From: Tragulus kanchil | Taxonomy: Eukaryota > Chordata > Mammalia > Artiodactyla > Tragulidae | Direction: 5' to 3' | Assembly: GCA_022376925.1 (NCBI GenBank) | Contig: JAIOJX010000031.1 | Span: 139,642,854 to 139,706,853 of the forward strand | DNA length: 64,000 nucleotides | Shown here: piece after piece, positions 45,276 to 54,823 of the stretch | How positions within the stretch are numbered: the stretch's first letter is position 1 | Layout of the letters: each line of letters opens with the position of its first letter | Notes under the pieces: generated by a model | Database searches by the model: none | What the model was told of the DNA's origin: nothing | The model's input: the letters and a program-made list of their open reading frames with translations, nothing else | Program-made: the position numbers and the translations under genes

Positions 45276-46695
45276 AAATATTCTCTTTGAACCGTACTAC
45301 CTATTACGTTGTCAGCTTGGGGGTTTCCTTTATTGAATTTTTGTAAAGCACGTTAAGGAATAAAAATGATTTCTGCTTGGCACACAAGACCATTTAGACT
45401 CGGGGGTGTGGAGGGTCGTGGCGAGCAGGGTTGAGATGCCCAGCCCCGCCCTGTGCCTTCCCAGGACGTCACCTCCATGCTGGAAACTGACCCTCCAAGT
45501 TGGCTTGTAGGTCCCACCAACACCTTCTCACCCTGGTGGCCTTCTAGTCCTCAGCCTTGCACCCCTCCGCCGTGGAGCCACTTGAGTGGGCCGGGCCCGT
45601 CCTCGCCTCTGGAAGCCAGTCTGTGCCTCACAGCTGTGACGGCCCTTGTCTCCCTGCCAAGGGCTTTACTGAAGGAATCTAGAGGCGACCTCACTGATCA
45701 CTGTGAGGCGTCGGGCAGACCGAACCGAGGAGGGGCCGGGGCCGGGGCGGAGGTGGGGTCCGGCGGGACCCGCGGCTCCGCCCCCGGCCCTCCAGGAGGG
45801 GCTGCGCGGCCGCAGGGAAGGGGGTTTGAAGTGGGGCGCGCTGGTCTTGACAGCGTTAAGCTCAGGAAAGTGATCTGTGACTTTAATAAGGCAGAGGGGC
45901 TCAGAGGAATTAGCTGCCTAGGTGATGGGGGCCGGAGATGGATGGAAATGTATTCATGGCCTGGTGGGCCAGGGGCCAGGCTGGGGCCCTGGGGACGTCG
46001 GCTCACCCACAGCCCCAGGAGCTCCAGGGCTCTCCTCTGCACGAGAGTTTCTCAGTCACTCCAGGAGTGAGAGCCGAGCAGGCGTGCCTATGCACACACG
46101 CACTTACACACACACACACACACACACACAGAGTCCATGGCAGGGTAATGCGCCATATGCCCGTGTTCATAAAATTTTAAAGGTAAAAGCAGATGTAATT
46201 TGATAAATGTGTACATGTGTTGATAGGAACACACACACCAACACACATGCACGCACATTCCAGAAGGCTGGGCCGTTTCCTCGCGCCAAGGTTCTGCTTT
46301 CGCCTCCAAGACCTCCCCACGCGCACACCGGGATGAGGCGGCCCGCTTCACCACGCCATGGCCGCCGGAACACACAAAGAAATCTCCTCGAGAAAGTCCG
46401 CGGCTTTTTTTTTTTTTTTAAATATTCTCTTTGAACCGTACTACCTATTACGTTGTCAGCTTGGGGGTTTCCTTTATTGAATTTTTGTAAAGCACGTTAA
46501 GGAATAAAAATGATTTCTGCTTGGCACACAAGACCATTTAGAATCGGGGGTGTGGAGGGTCGTGGGGAGCAGGGTTGAGATGCCCAGCCCCGCCCTGTGC
46601 CTTCCCAGGACGTCACCTCCATGCTGGAAACTGACCCTCCAAGTTGGCTTGTAGGTCCCACCAACACCTTCTCACCCTGGTGGCCTTCTAGTCCT

Positions 46696-47085
46696 CTTCC
46701 TCTCTTCAAGAATAAACTGCATTCCAATAGACAAATGGCTTTTCCAAGAGAAGAGTGCAAGATTCCATTCTCTCGAGTCCTTTCACAGACTTCTGGGAAC
46801 AAAGGCTCCAGAGAGGTGCCTGGCAGGGGAGCCTTAGCCCCAGGTGGGAGCCCCGGGGATGACCAGCAGAGGGCTGAGGATAAGGCTCCCTGACTTCATG
46901 CCATCTTACCCACCAGAAGCCCGGGGAGAAATCTCTAAGCTTCCCAGGCAGGGTTGCATATCTACGGGCTCCCATGCGCCCAGTCCTGTATTGCACAGGG
47001 CATTATGGGTAATCAGGAACCATGTGTTGAGTGAAGAAATGGGTAAGATAAGCTCAGGCTGGAGATGGGGTCGATCCTGTACATA
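46696..47085. other. Unique sequence, no recognised feature
   Basis: Short stretch between duplications 13 and 14 with no repeat, RNA or coding signature. Confidence 0.5.
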
Positions 47086-49300
47086 CAGTGCCTTGGTGAG
47101 TCAATCCCAAGGCGAGAAGAACAAGGTTCTCCTTCAGAGTGGACCGGATAGAGGAGGTTGGACCCGGGCCCCAGAGATTCGTCCAGGGGGCTATCTTTGT
47201 CCTGGAACCTGGCTGTAATGTGCCAAGAGGGGGACCAACTGGGTAGGGGCAAGGCCCGAAGGATTGAGAAGGGGGAAAGAAATCCTGGGGAGAAACCCTC
47301 CCAGAACCTCAATCTTTGGACATCACAGCTCCATGTAAAGCTCCCATGAAGCCTGCCAGGCCTGCTAACTCCAGATCCTCCTGGAGTCCTGCCACCCCCA
47401 TCCCCCCATCCTGGCCCTGGGTAACAGGAATCCATGTTTTCATCTGCTTGTGGCGATTAGCTTGCCCCAGTTTGTCTGAGACTTTCCCAACCTTAACAGG
47501 GAGAATCCTACATTCTGGGGAGCCCCTCAGTCAGGGGCAAACCAGGATGACGGGTCAGCCCCTCTAAACTGTGGGCCCCAGGAAGGTAAACTGCAATACA
47601 AAAACTAGGTGTTCACTAAACATCTGTTGAATCCCTGCGTGAATGAATCAAGGCTTTTGTTCCTGGGCTCCAGTAGGTCTGAGGGTGTCTGAAGGTCTGC
47701 GCCTTATCACACAGGAGCTCCTGTCCCAGCCAGCCGCTCCTCACAGCACACAACCCGGGCACAACGACCACAGCCACCTCGGCTGCTCGGCGGGCCTTCA
47801 AACACGGCTGCCAGAGCGGGAAGCCAGCGTGCGGGGACCTCCACCCCACCAAGGAATCCCTCCTGCTCACCACCGGCAGCAGCCCCTCGACTGCCTAGAA
47901 CTTCCCAGCTCCCTCCTGGCCTGCAAGCAATATAGGAGCAGGCACCAATGCTCTTGATCTCTAGGCAGCCCTCCTCTCCACCCTCTCCCGCCCCACCTCT
48001 GCAGTCTCTTCTGTTGCCTGGGCCTGTGGATTTGACTTTTAACAGGCAAACAAGAGCTGACTGCATTGTGGGTCTCCTTTCTGAGGGTATTGGGAGTAGG
48101 AGAAAGTCGCCTCAGATACAGGCTTAGCTCCGGCTTGAGCGGGAGAGAAGTGAGAATGCGTGAGGATACCTTCATTCAACGAAGACTTCCTGCACAGTGC
48201 CTTGGTGAGTCAATCCCAAGGCGAGAAGAACAAGGTTCTCCTTCAGAGTGGACCGGATAGAGGAGGTTGGACCCGGGCCCCAGAGATTCGTCCAGGGGGC
48301 TATCTTTGTCCTGGAACCTGGCTGTAATGTGCCAAGAGGGGGACCAACTGGGTAGGGGCAAGGCCCGAAGGATTGAGAAGGGGGAAAGAAATCCTGGGGA
48401 GAAACCCTCCCAGAACCTCAATCTTTGGACATCACAGCTCCATGTAAAGCTCCCATGAAGCCTGCCAGGCCTGCTAACTCCAGATCCTCCTGGAGTCCTG
48501 CCACCCCCATCCCCCCATCCTGGCCCTGGGTAACAGGAATCCATGTTTTCATCTGCTTGTGGCGATTAGCTTGCCCCAGTTTGTCTGAGACTTTCCCAAC
48601 CTTAACAGGGAGAATCCTACATTCTGGGGAGCCCCTCAGTCAGGGGCAAACCAGGATGACGGGTCAGCCCCTCTAAACTGTGGGCCCCAGGAAGGTAAAC
48701 TGCAATACAAAAACTAGGTGTTCACTAAACATCTGTTGAATCCCTGCGTGAATGAATCAAGGCTTTTGTTCCTGGGCTCCAGTAGGTCTGAGGGTGTCTG
48801 AAGGTCTGCGCCTTATCACACAGGAGCTCCTGTCCCAGCCAGCCGCTCCTCACAGCACACAACCCGGGCACAACGACCACAGCCACCTCGGCTGCTCGGC
48901 GGGCCTTCAAACACGGCTGCCAGAGCGGGAAGCCAGCGTGCGGGGACCTCCACCCCACCAAGGAATCCCTCCTGCTCACCACCGGCAGCAGCCCCTCGAC
49001 TGCCTAGAACTTCCCAGCTCCCTCCTGGCCTGCAAGCAATATAGGAGCAGGCACCAATGCTCTTGATCTCTAGGCAGCCCTCCTCTCCACCCTCTCCCGC
49101 CCCACCTCTGCAGTCTCTTCTGTTGCCTGGGCCTGTGGATTTGACTTTTAACAGGCAAACAAGAGCTGACTGCATTGTGGGGTCTCCTTTCTGAGGGTAT
49201 TGGGAGTAGGAGAAAGTCGCCTCAGATACAGGCTTAGCTCCGGCTTGAGCGGGAGAGAAGTGAGAATGCGTGAGGATACCTTCATTCAACGAAGACTTCC
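47086..49300. repeat. Tandem duplication 14 (1109-1110 bp, probable assembly duplicate)
   Basis: Copy A is 47086-48190 and copy B 48195-49300, separated by 'tgca'. The only difference I noticed is a G run-length change near 48070 versus 49180. No young retroposon lies inside. The phrase 'aaacatctgttgaatccctg' near 47619 (and 48728) may be an old L2 or MIR end. Confidence 0.97.
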
Positions 49301-49358
49301 CCTGAGCCCTTCAGTCAAAGTCAGGCCCTGGGCAAATAAAGGTGAAATTTTAGCACCA

Positions 49359-49645
49359 GACTTCCCTGGTGGTCCAGCGGTTGGAGGTCCATCTGCCAAT
49401 GCAAGGGGAACAGGCCCAATTCCTGGTCTGGGAAGATTCTACACGTGGTGGGGCCACAAGGCCCGTGCACCATGACTACCGATCCCAAATTTAGAACCCA
49501 GGAGCCCCTGCAACTGAAGCCTTCGCACCCTGGAGTCCATGCTCTGCAACAAGAGGAGCCACTGCAGTGAGAATCCCGCTCGCTGCAACTAAAGAAAGCT
49601 GGCACGGGGCAGTGAAGATCCAGTGTGCCATACATGAATGATGTC
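49359..49645 (+). repeat. CHR-type SINE, older form
   Basis: Head 'gacttccctggtggtccag', B-box area 'cccaattcctggtctggg' (degenerate), and a body with 'gcaactgaagccttcgcac' and 'ctctgcaacaagaggagcc'. More diverged than the long-module copies elsewhere. The right end is uncertain. Confidence 0.78.
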
Positions 49646-49805
49646 TTAAAAGTCAAGTTCCCTTCCCTTCCCAAGGCAGAGGCAGTGGTCTCTGGGATGG
49701 GCAAGTCCAGCTTTGCCACAGGAGACTGTAACACACCTGAGCACAACACACAAGGAACACTGTCAAGCCGGTCAAAGAATTCTTTGGGACAATACTTTAG
49801 CAATG

Positions 49806-50008
49806 GGTTTCCCAGGTGGCTCGGAGGTAAAGAATCCGTTGGCTAATGCAAGAGACCCACGTTCAATCCCTGGGTCGGAAGATAGCCTGGAGAAGGCAAT
49901 GACAACCCATTCCATGTTCTTGCCTGGGAAATCCCATGGACCGAGGAGTCTCTCGGGCCACAGTGCATGGGGTCACAAGAGTATCGGACATGACTGACTG
50001 ACCTAACA
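49806..50008 (+). repeat. Bov-tA SINE
   Basis: Starts 'gtttcccaggtggctcgg', contains 'gttcaatccctgggtcgg' and the BovA part 'cccattccatgttcttgcct', ending 'cggacatgactgactgacc'. Imperfect flanking repeats (atactttagca near 49792, acactttaaca near 50011) suggest the target duplication. Confidence 0.9.
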
Positions 50009-50012
50009 AAGA

Positions 50013-51244
50013 CACTTTAACATATGACTGCGCACAATCTGTAGGTGCGTGGCAGTGGGCTGGGGGAAACAAATTGCAGAACAAGAATCAGGAAGGATGA
50101 AAATCAGCACGACTGCACTGGATCTCTGGATTACGGGTGAATTTTATTCTCTTCTTTTGGCTTGTCTTGATTTAATAGATCTATTACAACAAATCTATTA
50201 ACAAGCATGAAATAAGAAAAAATGTACTTTAAAAACAAAGGAGCAGGCCAAGTCCTCCCGGGAGCCCCAGAGGAGGAGCTGCATTGCGTCTGTTCAGAAG
50301 TCAGGCAAGGCTTCTGGGGAGGCGGGAAGGATGGGTCTGGCTTGGCCAAGGAGGCACACTGGCGGGTGGCATTCCCGGCAGAGTGGCCTGGGCGAGGAGC
50401 CTAGAACTTCAAGGACAACGGCAAGGTGAATGGTGGGGAGACAGGCTAGAAAAGGAGGAAAGACCCCTCCACGAACAGCCACCTGAGTGAAGAGGTGACT
50501 GTCGGCCTCATGGACGCTGGAGGCTGGAGTCCCTCAGGGCTCTGACTTGCCGCCCCGCTCCATGACGCGGGCGGCCACGTTTGCCTTTGAAGATCTGACG
50601 CGGATCAAACAAGCACAGCCTTCCTAAGATGGGTGGGGTTGCCGTCCCAGAGGAGGTGGAGCCTTCGATTTCTCACCTCCAGCCCGGTCACTGCCACCGC
50701 TGGAAAAGTCCCGCCCCCTCCAACAGGCCCTGAGCCTCCCGTCCCACGTCCGAAAGGGGCTCCCTGAGGGGCGAGGGCCCGGGCCCGGTCTCAGCCGCTC
50801 CCGGGTCCCTAAGCGAGCAGATGCGATCCGGCCCAGGCCCACCTCCCGGAGGCAGCCTTGCAGCTGCTGGAGAAACAGCTGCCACCGAACCAGGTGTCAG
50901 AAGAAAATGAAAACAAATGACCCTGCCCCGTTTGTTATCATCCATTCATAAGAAATACAAGAGCGGGACGGGAGCGAAACAGGTCAGTTCAGGGAGATTT
51001 ACAGGGACTTAGAAACTGAAACATTTGGACTCCATCTGGCTTCTGAGATGCCCGACCCAGAAGGGAAGAGGGAGTCCAAACATGCAGAGAGAGTGGGGCT
51101 ACGGCCAGGGCACAAGGACGCAGTGACACCGTCAGCCTCACGGCATGGGTGGCCCCAGGCCACGGGACAGCCGGCCCCCACAGGAAAACTCCCCATCAGA
51201 ATGAATGACCCACAGTCCTCTCTCCACACGGCAGGCTCAGTGAT
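50013..51244. other. Unique sequence with a GC/CpG-rich patch
   Basis: 50140-50240 is AT-rich. 50555-50880 is GC-rich with CpG clusters (tgacgcgggcggccacg, gggcccgggcccgg). No retroposon or exon recognised. Confidence 0.5.
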
Positions 51245-51540
51245 CCATTCAAAACAAAAATCTGGTGATGTCATCCCTCACAAGTCTTCAGATAAAATCT
51301 TCATTCCTTGTCTTGCCATCCATGGCCATGTGTGATCTCAGCCTGATCTCCCATCCTGTCTTTACCACTCACGCGGCCACCCTACGACCTGGGCCTCCGT
51401 GCTGGTCTTCCAACCTTCCGTACCCCCTCTGCTTCCCCAGGGCCTTTGCATATGCTCTTCTCTCTGTCTGAAGCACTCTTCTCTACAAGCCTGCACCCTC
51501 TTATCTCTTACTCATCCCAGATCCAGAGCCAAGACTGTTA
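51245..51540 (+). repeat. L2 LINE fragment
   Basis: Order of blocks follows the L2 3' half: 'cagataaaatcttcattcc', 'ccatggccatgtgtgatctc', 'agcctgatctcccatcc', 'cagggcctttgcatatgctc' and 'tctgtctgaagcactcttc'. An ancient, inactive LINE; diverged but clearly ordered. Confidence 0.75.
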
Positions 51541-51754
51541 GAGACCTAATGGTCCAAATAGAAACCAGTAGACTCCACATTCACAAAATTCAAGAGAGAA
51601 AACAATGCTGAACTATAACGTGGAAAGATGTCTTGAAGAAACTGATTCATTTAGTCGTGCATCCTCTCATGCCATTTTAAAATGCGCCAAATCGAATTCT
51701 TGTAGAAAAAGAAATGTTTTTCTCATGTGGGAGCGCTCCTGTCGTATTGATATT

Positions 51755-52110
51755 CTAAGAACATGGATGAGATAGAGCTCAGATCTCAGCCCCAACGTCA
51801 CCGCCTCCAGGAAGCCCTCTGTGACAGCCCACTGCTGCCAGCACCACCACAGAGACAAGATGCTGAGGCCTCCCTGAGTGCCTTCAGAGCACTGCAAGAA
51901 GCCCTTGCCACAGCTGTGACTTCTCTACTGTCTGTGTGATTCTCACATTAATATCCCCCCCAGCACACCGTCAGCTCCGCCAAGGGACTAACGCCCGGCC
52001 CGCTCAGCAGTGTGCCCCTGTTTTATTTACCACAGGGTCCGGAACACAGCAGGTGCTCAAGAAACAGCTGTTGAAGGAAAGAATCGACTAACAACTGCAT
52101 GAATGAATCC
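51755..52110 (+). repeat. L2 LINE fragment, 3' end
   Basis: 'cagccccaacgtcaccgcct', 'aggaagccctctgtgacagc', then 'gtcagctccgccaagggac', 'ggaacacagcaggtgctca' and 'agctgttgaaggaaagaatc' follow the L2 order to its 3' end. Probably the same element as 51245-51540, with about 215 bases of unassigned sequence between. Confidence 0.7.
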
Positions 52111-52322
52111 GGACGACCGTTCACACTACGAACTCAATCATCAACCCAAAGGTGCAATCAGCGAGCTCCTATAATGAACCGATTCCCCTTGTGACTTCAA
52201 ACAGGATCTTCCAGGAAACATATATAGGATGCCTACTATGCGCTGGGCCTGAAGAACAAGACAGGCTTTACCTTGCAGCAGTTCAACCCAGAAAAAACAG
52301 ACACAGCCAAAACCCAAAGACT

Positions 52323-52514
52323 CGTAGCCTGCAGAAACATGGATGCACCTAGAGATGATCATACTGAGTGAAGCACGCCAGACAGAGGAAGACAAATATC
52401 ATATGATGTCATTTATAGGTGGAGTCCAGAAAATGAAACAGGTGACTTTATTTACAAAACAGAGACAAAGAAAACAAATTTATACTTACCAAATAGGAAA
52501 GATGGGGGAGAGGT
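52323..52514 (+). repeat. L1 LINE 3' part, segment 1 of an interrupted element
   Basis: 'aacatggatgcacctagag', 'atcatactgagtgaagcacg', 'atcatatgatgtcatttat' and 'aggtggagtccagaaaatg' are typical of the last part of ruminant L1. It is broken by a Bov-tA at 52524 and resumes at 53026. Confidence 0.85.
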
Positions 52515-52523
52515 AAATAGGGA

Positions 52524-53016
52524 GCCGTGCTCGGTCCCTCAGTTGTGTCTGACTCTTTGCAACCCCATGGACTGTAGCCTGCCAGGCTCCTCTGTCCATG
52601 GGATTCTCCAGGCAAGAATACTGGAGTGGGTTGCCATGCCTTCTTCCAAGGCATCTTTCCAACCTAGGGATTGATTCCAGGTCTCCAGCATTGCAGGTGA
52701 ACTCTTTTTTTTTTTTTTTAATTTTTTTGGCCATTTCTATTGGTCTTTCATCTATTTATCTTTGTTCTTTGGCCTGTGTGGGCCTCCCATCGCGGTGGCC
52801 TCTCTCGTTGCAGAGCACCGGCTCTAGGCGCATGCGCTCCAGAGCTCCAGCTCGGTAGTTGGACACATTGGTCCAGTGGCTCCACAGCACCTGGGATCTT
52901 CCCAGGCCAGGGATTGAACCAGCGCCCTTTGCACTGCAAGGCGGTCTCCTTACCCACTGGACCACCAGGGAAGCCCAGCAGGTGAATCCTTTACTTCGGA
53001 GCTGCCGAGGAAGCCC
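52524..53016 (-). repeat. Bov-tA SINE inserted in L1, itself split by a SINE
   Basis: Reversed Bov-tA in two parts, 52524-52703 (ccctcagttgtgtctgactc ... gattccaggtctccagcat) and 52977-53016 (gcaggtgaatcctttacttc ... gaggaagccc). Flanking repeats 'aaatagggag' (52515-52524) and 'aaattaggag' (53017-53026) are an imperfect target duplication in the L1. Confidence 0.92.
52704..52976 (-). repeat. CHR-type SINE inserted in Bov-tA
   Basis: Reversed long-module SINE: T run, 'tttggccatttctattggtc', 'ctttgttctttggcctgtg', 'ggcgcatgcgctccagag', B-box area 'gggattgaaccag' and head 'accaccagggaagccc'. The target duplication 'gcaggtgaa' at 52693-52701 and 52978-52986 lies within Bov-tA sequence, so this insertion is the younger of the two. 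Confidence 0.95.
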
Positions 53017-53025
53017 AAATTAGGA

Positions 53026-53300
53026 GTTGGGGATTGGCAAATACACACTACTGTATATAAAACAGATAGACAGCAGGATCGAACCCAGGTCTCCTGCATT
53101 ACAGGTGGATGCTTTACCATCTGAGTCTCCAGGGAAGCCTACTGTATATAGCACAGGGAACTGTATTCAATATCTTGTAATAACTTAGAATGGAAGAGAA
53201 TCTAAAAGTATACAACACACACATATATGTACAACTGAGTCACTCTGCTGTGCACATGGAACCAACACAACACACTGTACATCAACTACACCTCAATTAT
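53026..53300 (+). repeat. L1 LINE 3' end, segment 2, with a small Bov-tA fragment inside
   Basis: 'ggcaaatacacactactgta', 'tatagcacagggaactgtat', 'tcaatatcttgtaataac', 'aactgagtcactctgctgt' and 'tacatcaactacacctcaat' are the L1 3' untranslated end. Between 53073 and 53139 lies a separate insertion of the tRNA-head part of a reversed Bov-tA. Confidence 0.88.
53073..53139 (-). repeat. Bov-tA 5' fragment inside L1
   Basis: About 65 bases, 'aggatcgaacccaggtctcc' to 'tctccagggaagcc', are the reversed head of Bov-tA only; the BovA body is absent. L1 sequence resumes directly with 'tactgtatatagcacaggg'. Confidence 0.85.
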
Positions 53301-53339
53301 AGAGAACAAACATACGCATACCAAGGGGGAAGCGAGGTG

Positions 53340-53577
53340 GGCGGAGGTGGGGCTGACCCACGGGCACTGCTGATACTGTCTACAAAATGGACCGCTAGCA
53401 GGAGCCCACTGTGCAGCACAGGGAACTCTGCTTAATGCTCTAGGGGGACCTTAAGTGGAAGAAGTCCAGGGGACATATGCACATGTACAGCTGATTCATT
53501 TTGCTATTCAATAGCAACTAACACAACATTGCAAAGCAACTCTACTCAACTAAAAAGTAATTTTTAAAAAAGGAATA
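53340..53577 (+). repeat. Second L1 LINE 3' end
   Basis: 'actgtctacaaaatggacc', 'agcacagggaactctgctt', 'acatgtacagctgattcatt' and 'aacacaacattgcaaagca' followed by an A/T-rich tail are a different L1 3' end from the one just upstream. Confidence 0.8.
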
Positions 53578-53580
53578 ATA

Positions 53581-53850
53581 GGGGCTTCCCTGGTGGTCCA
53601 GTGGATAAGGACACCGCCTTGCAGGGCAAGGGGCGCCGGTTCCATCCCTGGCCTGGGAAGATCCCAGGTGCTGTGGAGCCACTGGACCAATGTGTCCAAC
53701 TACCGGGCTGGAGCTCTGGAGCGCATGTGCCCGAAACCAGTGCTCTGCAGCAAGAGAGGCCACTGCAATGGGAGGCCCACACAGGCCAAAGAACAAAGAT
53801 AAATAAATGAAAGACCGATAGAAGTGGCCCAAAAAATTTTAATAAAAAAA
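53581..53850 (+). repeat. CHR-type SINE after the L1 tail
   Basis: 'ggggcttccctggtggtcc', B-box area 'gttccatccctggcctggg', body 'ccgaaaccagtgctctgcag' and 3' end 'gaaagaccgatagaagtggc' with an A-rich tail. It was inserted at the A-rich tail of the upstream L1, a common target. Confidence 0.92.
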
Positions 53851-54391
53851 GGGAAATATAGTTTTAATGCTCAGTTGCTGTTTCATCCACTCCATCCAGT
53901 GAAGTCTCAAGAGTGTCAGGAAAAAGCCAAGGAAACAGATGTGAACCTCAGAACGCTGCATCACTTCTGGGTCCTGTCTCTCCACGCTCTCCCAGGAGGT
54001 CAGGATGCCGCTGTCCTCAGCAGGCACCCCCGGCCGGGTGCGGCAGAGACACACCACTTGCTTTCTTCCTTGAGGCAGGGAGGGACATGTGTCCAGGGGT
54101 CTACTGTCTTTATACAACACACACGGATCAAAGCTCCTATTCCGTGCCAGGCACTGTGCCAGGCACGGGAGACAGAAGATCAGGCCGTGGTCCCTGCCCG
54201 CAACAAGGGCCGAGTCCAGCTTAGGGGCTCAGTGACGTGCAGCACTGCCTGGCCTCCAAGTGCTGCATGAATCAGAGAGGTTGCTACTGGCATCTAGTGG
54301 GCAAGGCCAGCGGAGCTGACTGTCCTGGAAAGCAAGGGACAGTCTCCATCCCCCAGAATGGAATGTAAATGCCTCCCTGAGACTGGAAATT
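53851..54391. other. Unique sequence with a possible MIR/L2 remnant
   Basis: No gene. Near 54142-54180 'gtgccaggcactgtgccagg' looks like the end of a MIR or L2. The remainder has no recognised element. Confidence 0.45.
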
Positions 54392-54404
54392 CTAGCACAA
54401 ATCT

Positions 54405-54823
54405 TTTGTGTGTGTGTGTGTGTGTACATATATATATATATATATATACATACATACATATATATATATATATATGATTTATTTGTTGATCTATTTTTGC
54501 CTGTTGCCAGGCCTTCATTGTTGCATGAGTTTTTCTCCAGTTGCCGTGAGTGCGGGCTACTCTCTAGCTGCGATGCAAGGGCAGTGGCATTGCAGTGGCT
54601 TCTCTTGTTGTGGAACTCAGGCTCTAGGCTACGAGGGCTTCAGTAGCTGCAACACATGGGCTCAACAGTTGCAGTTCCCGGGTTCTAGGGCACAAGCTCA
54701 ATAGTTGTGGTCCATGGGCTTAGTTGCTCCACGGCATGTAGAGTCTTCCCGGACCAGGGATTGAACCCGTGTCTCCTGCACTGGTAGGCAAGTTCTTTTC
54801 CACCGAGCCACCAGGGAAGCTTG
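54405..54823 (-). repeat. CHR-type SINE whose tail is a TG/TA microsatellite
   Basis: Reversed SINE: body with 'ctggcaacagg'-type sequence reading as 'cctgttgccaggccttc', 'cttctcttgttgtggaac', 'gggcttagttgctccacg', B-box area 'gggattgaacccg' and head 'accgagccaccagggaagc'. A 13-bp target duplication 'ctagcacaaatct' lies at 54392-54404 and 54824-54836. It encloses the (TG)n(TA)n tract at 54407-54475, so that tract is the element's 3' tail. Confidence 0.92.
54407..54475. repeat. Compound (TG)n(TA)n microsatellite
   Basis: About 19 bases of TG followed by about 50 bases of TA with 'catacatacat' in the middle. It lies inside the target duplication of the SINE at 54405-54823. Confidence 0.95.

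Larger units (their letters stand above)
44406..46695. repeat. Tandem duplication 13 (1144-1146 bp, probable assembly duplicate)
   Basis: Copy A is 44406-45551 and copy B 45552-46695, joined directly at 'gtcct|cagcc'. The head of B lacks one C (near 45576) and one G in a five-G run (near 45756). The tail shows C/A and C/G substitutions (near 45401 and 45421). The 25-base CA repeat and the 15-base T run have identical lengths in both copies. Confidence 0.97.

Noticed and set aside
51541..51754. Separate insertion between two L2 fragments
   Set aside because: I could not recognise the sequence or find target repeats; it may be a diverged part of the same L2.
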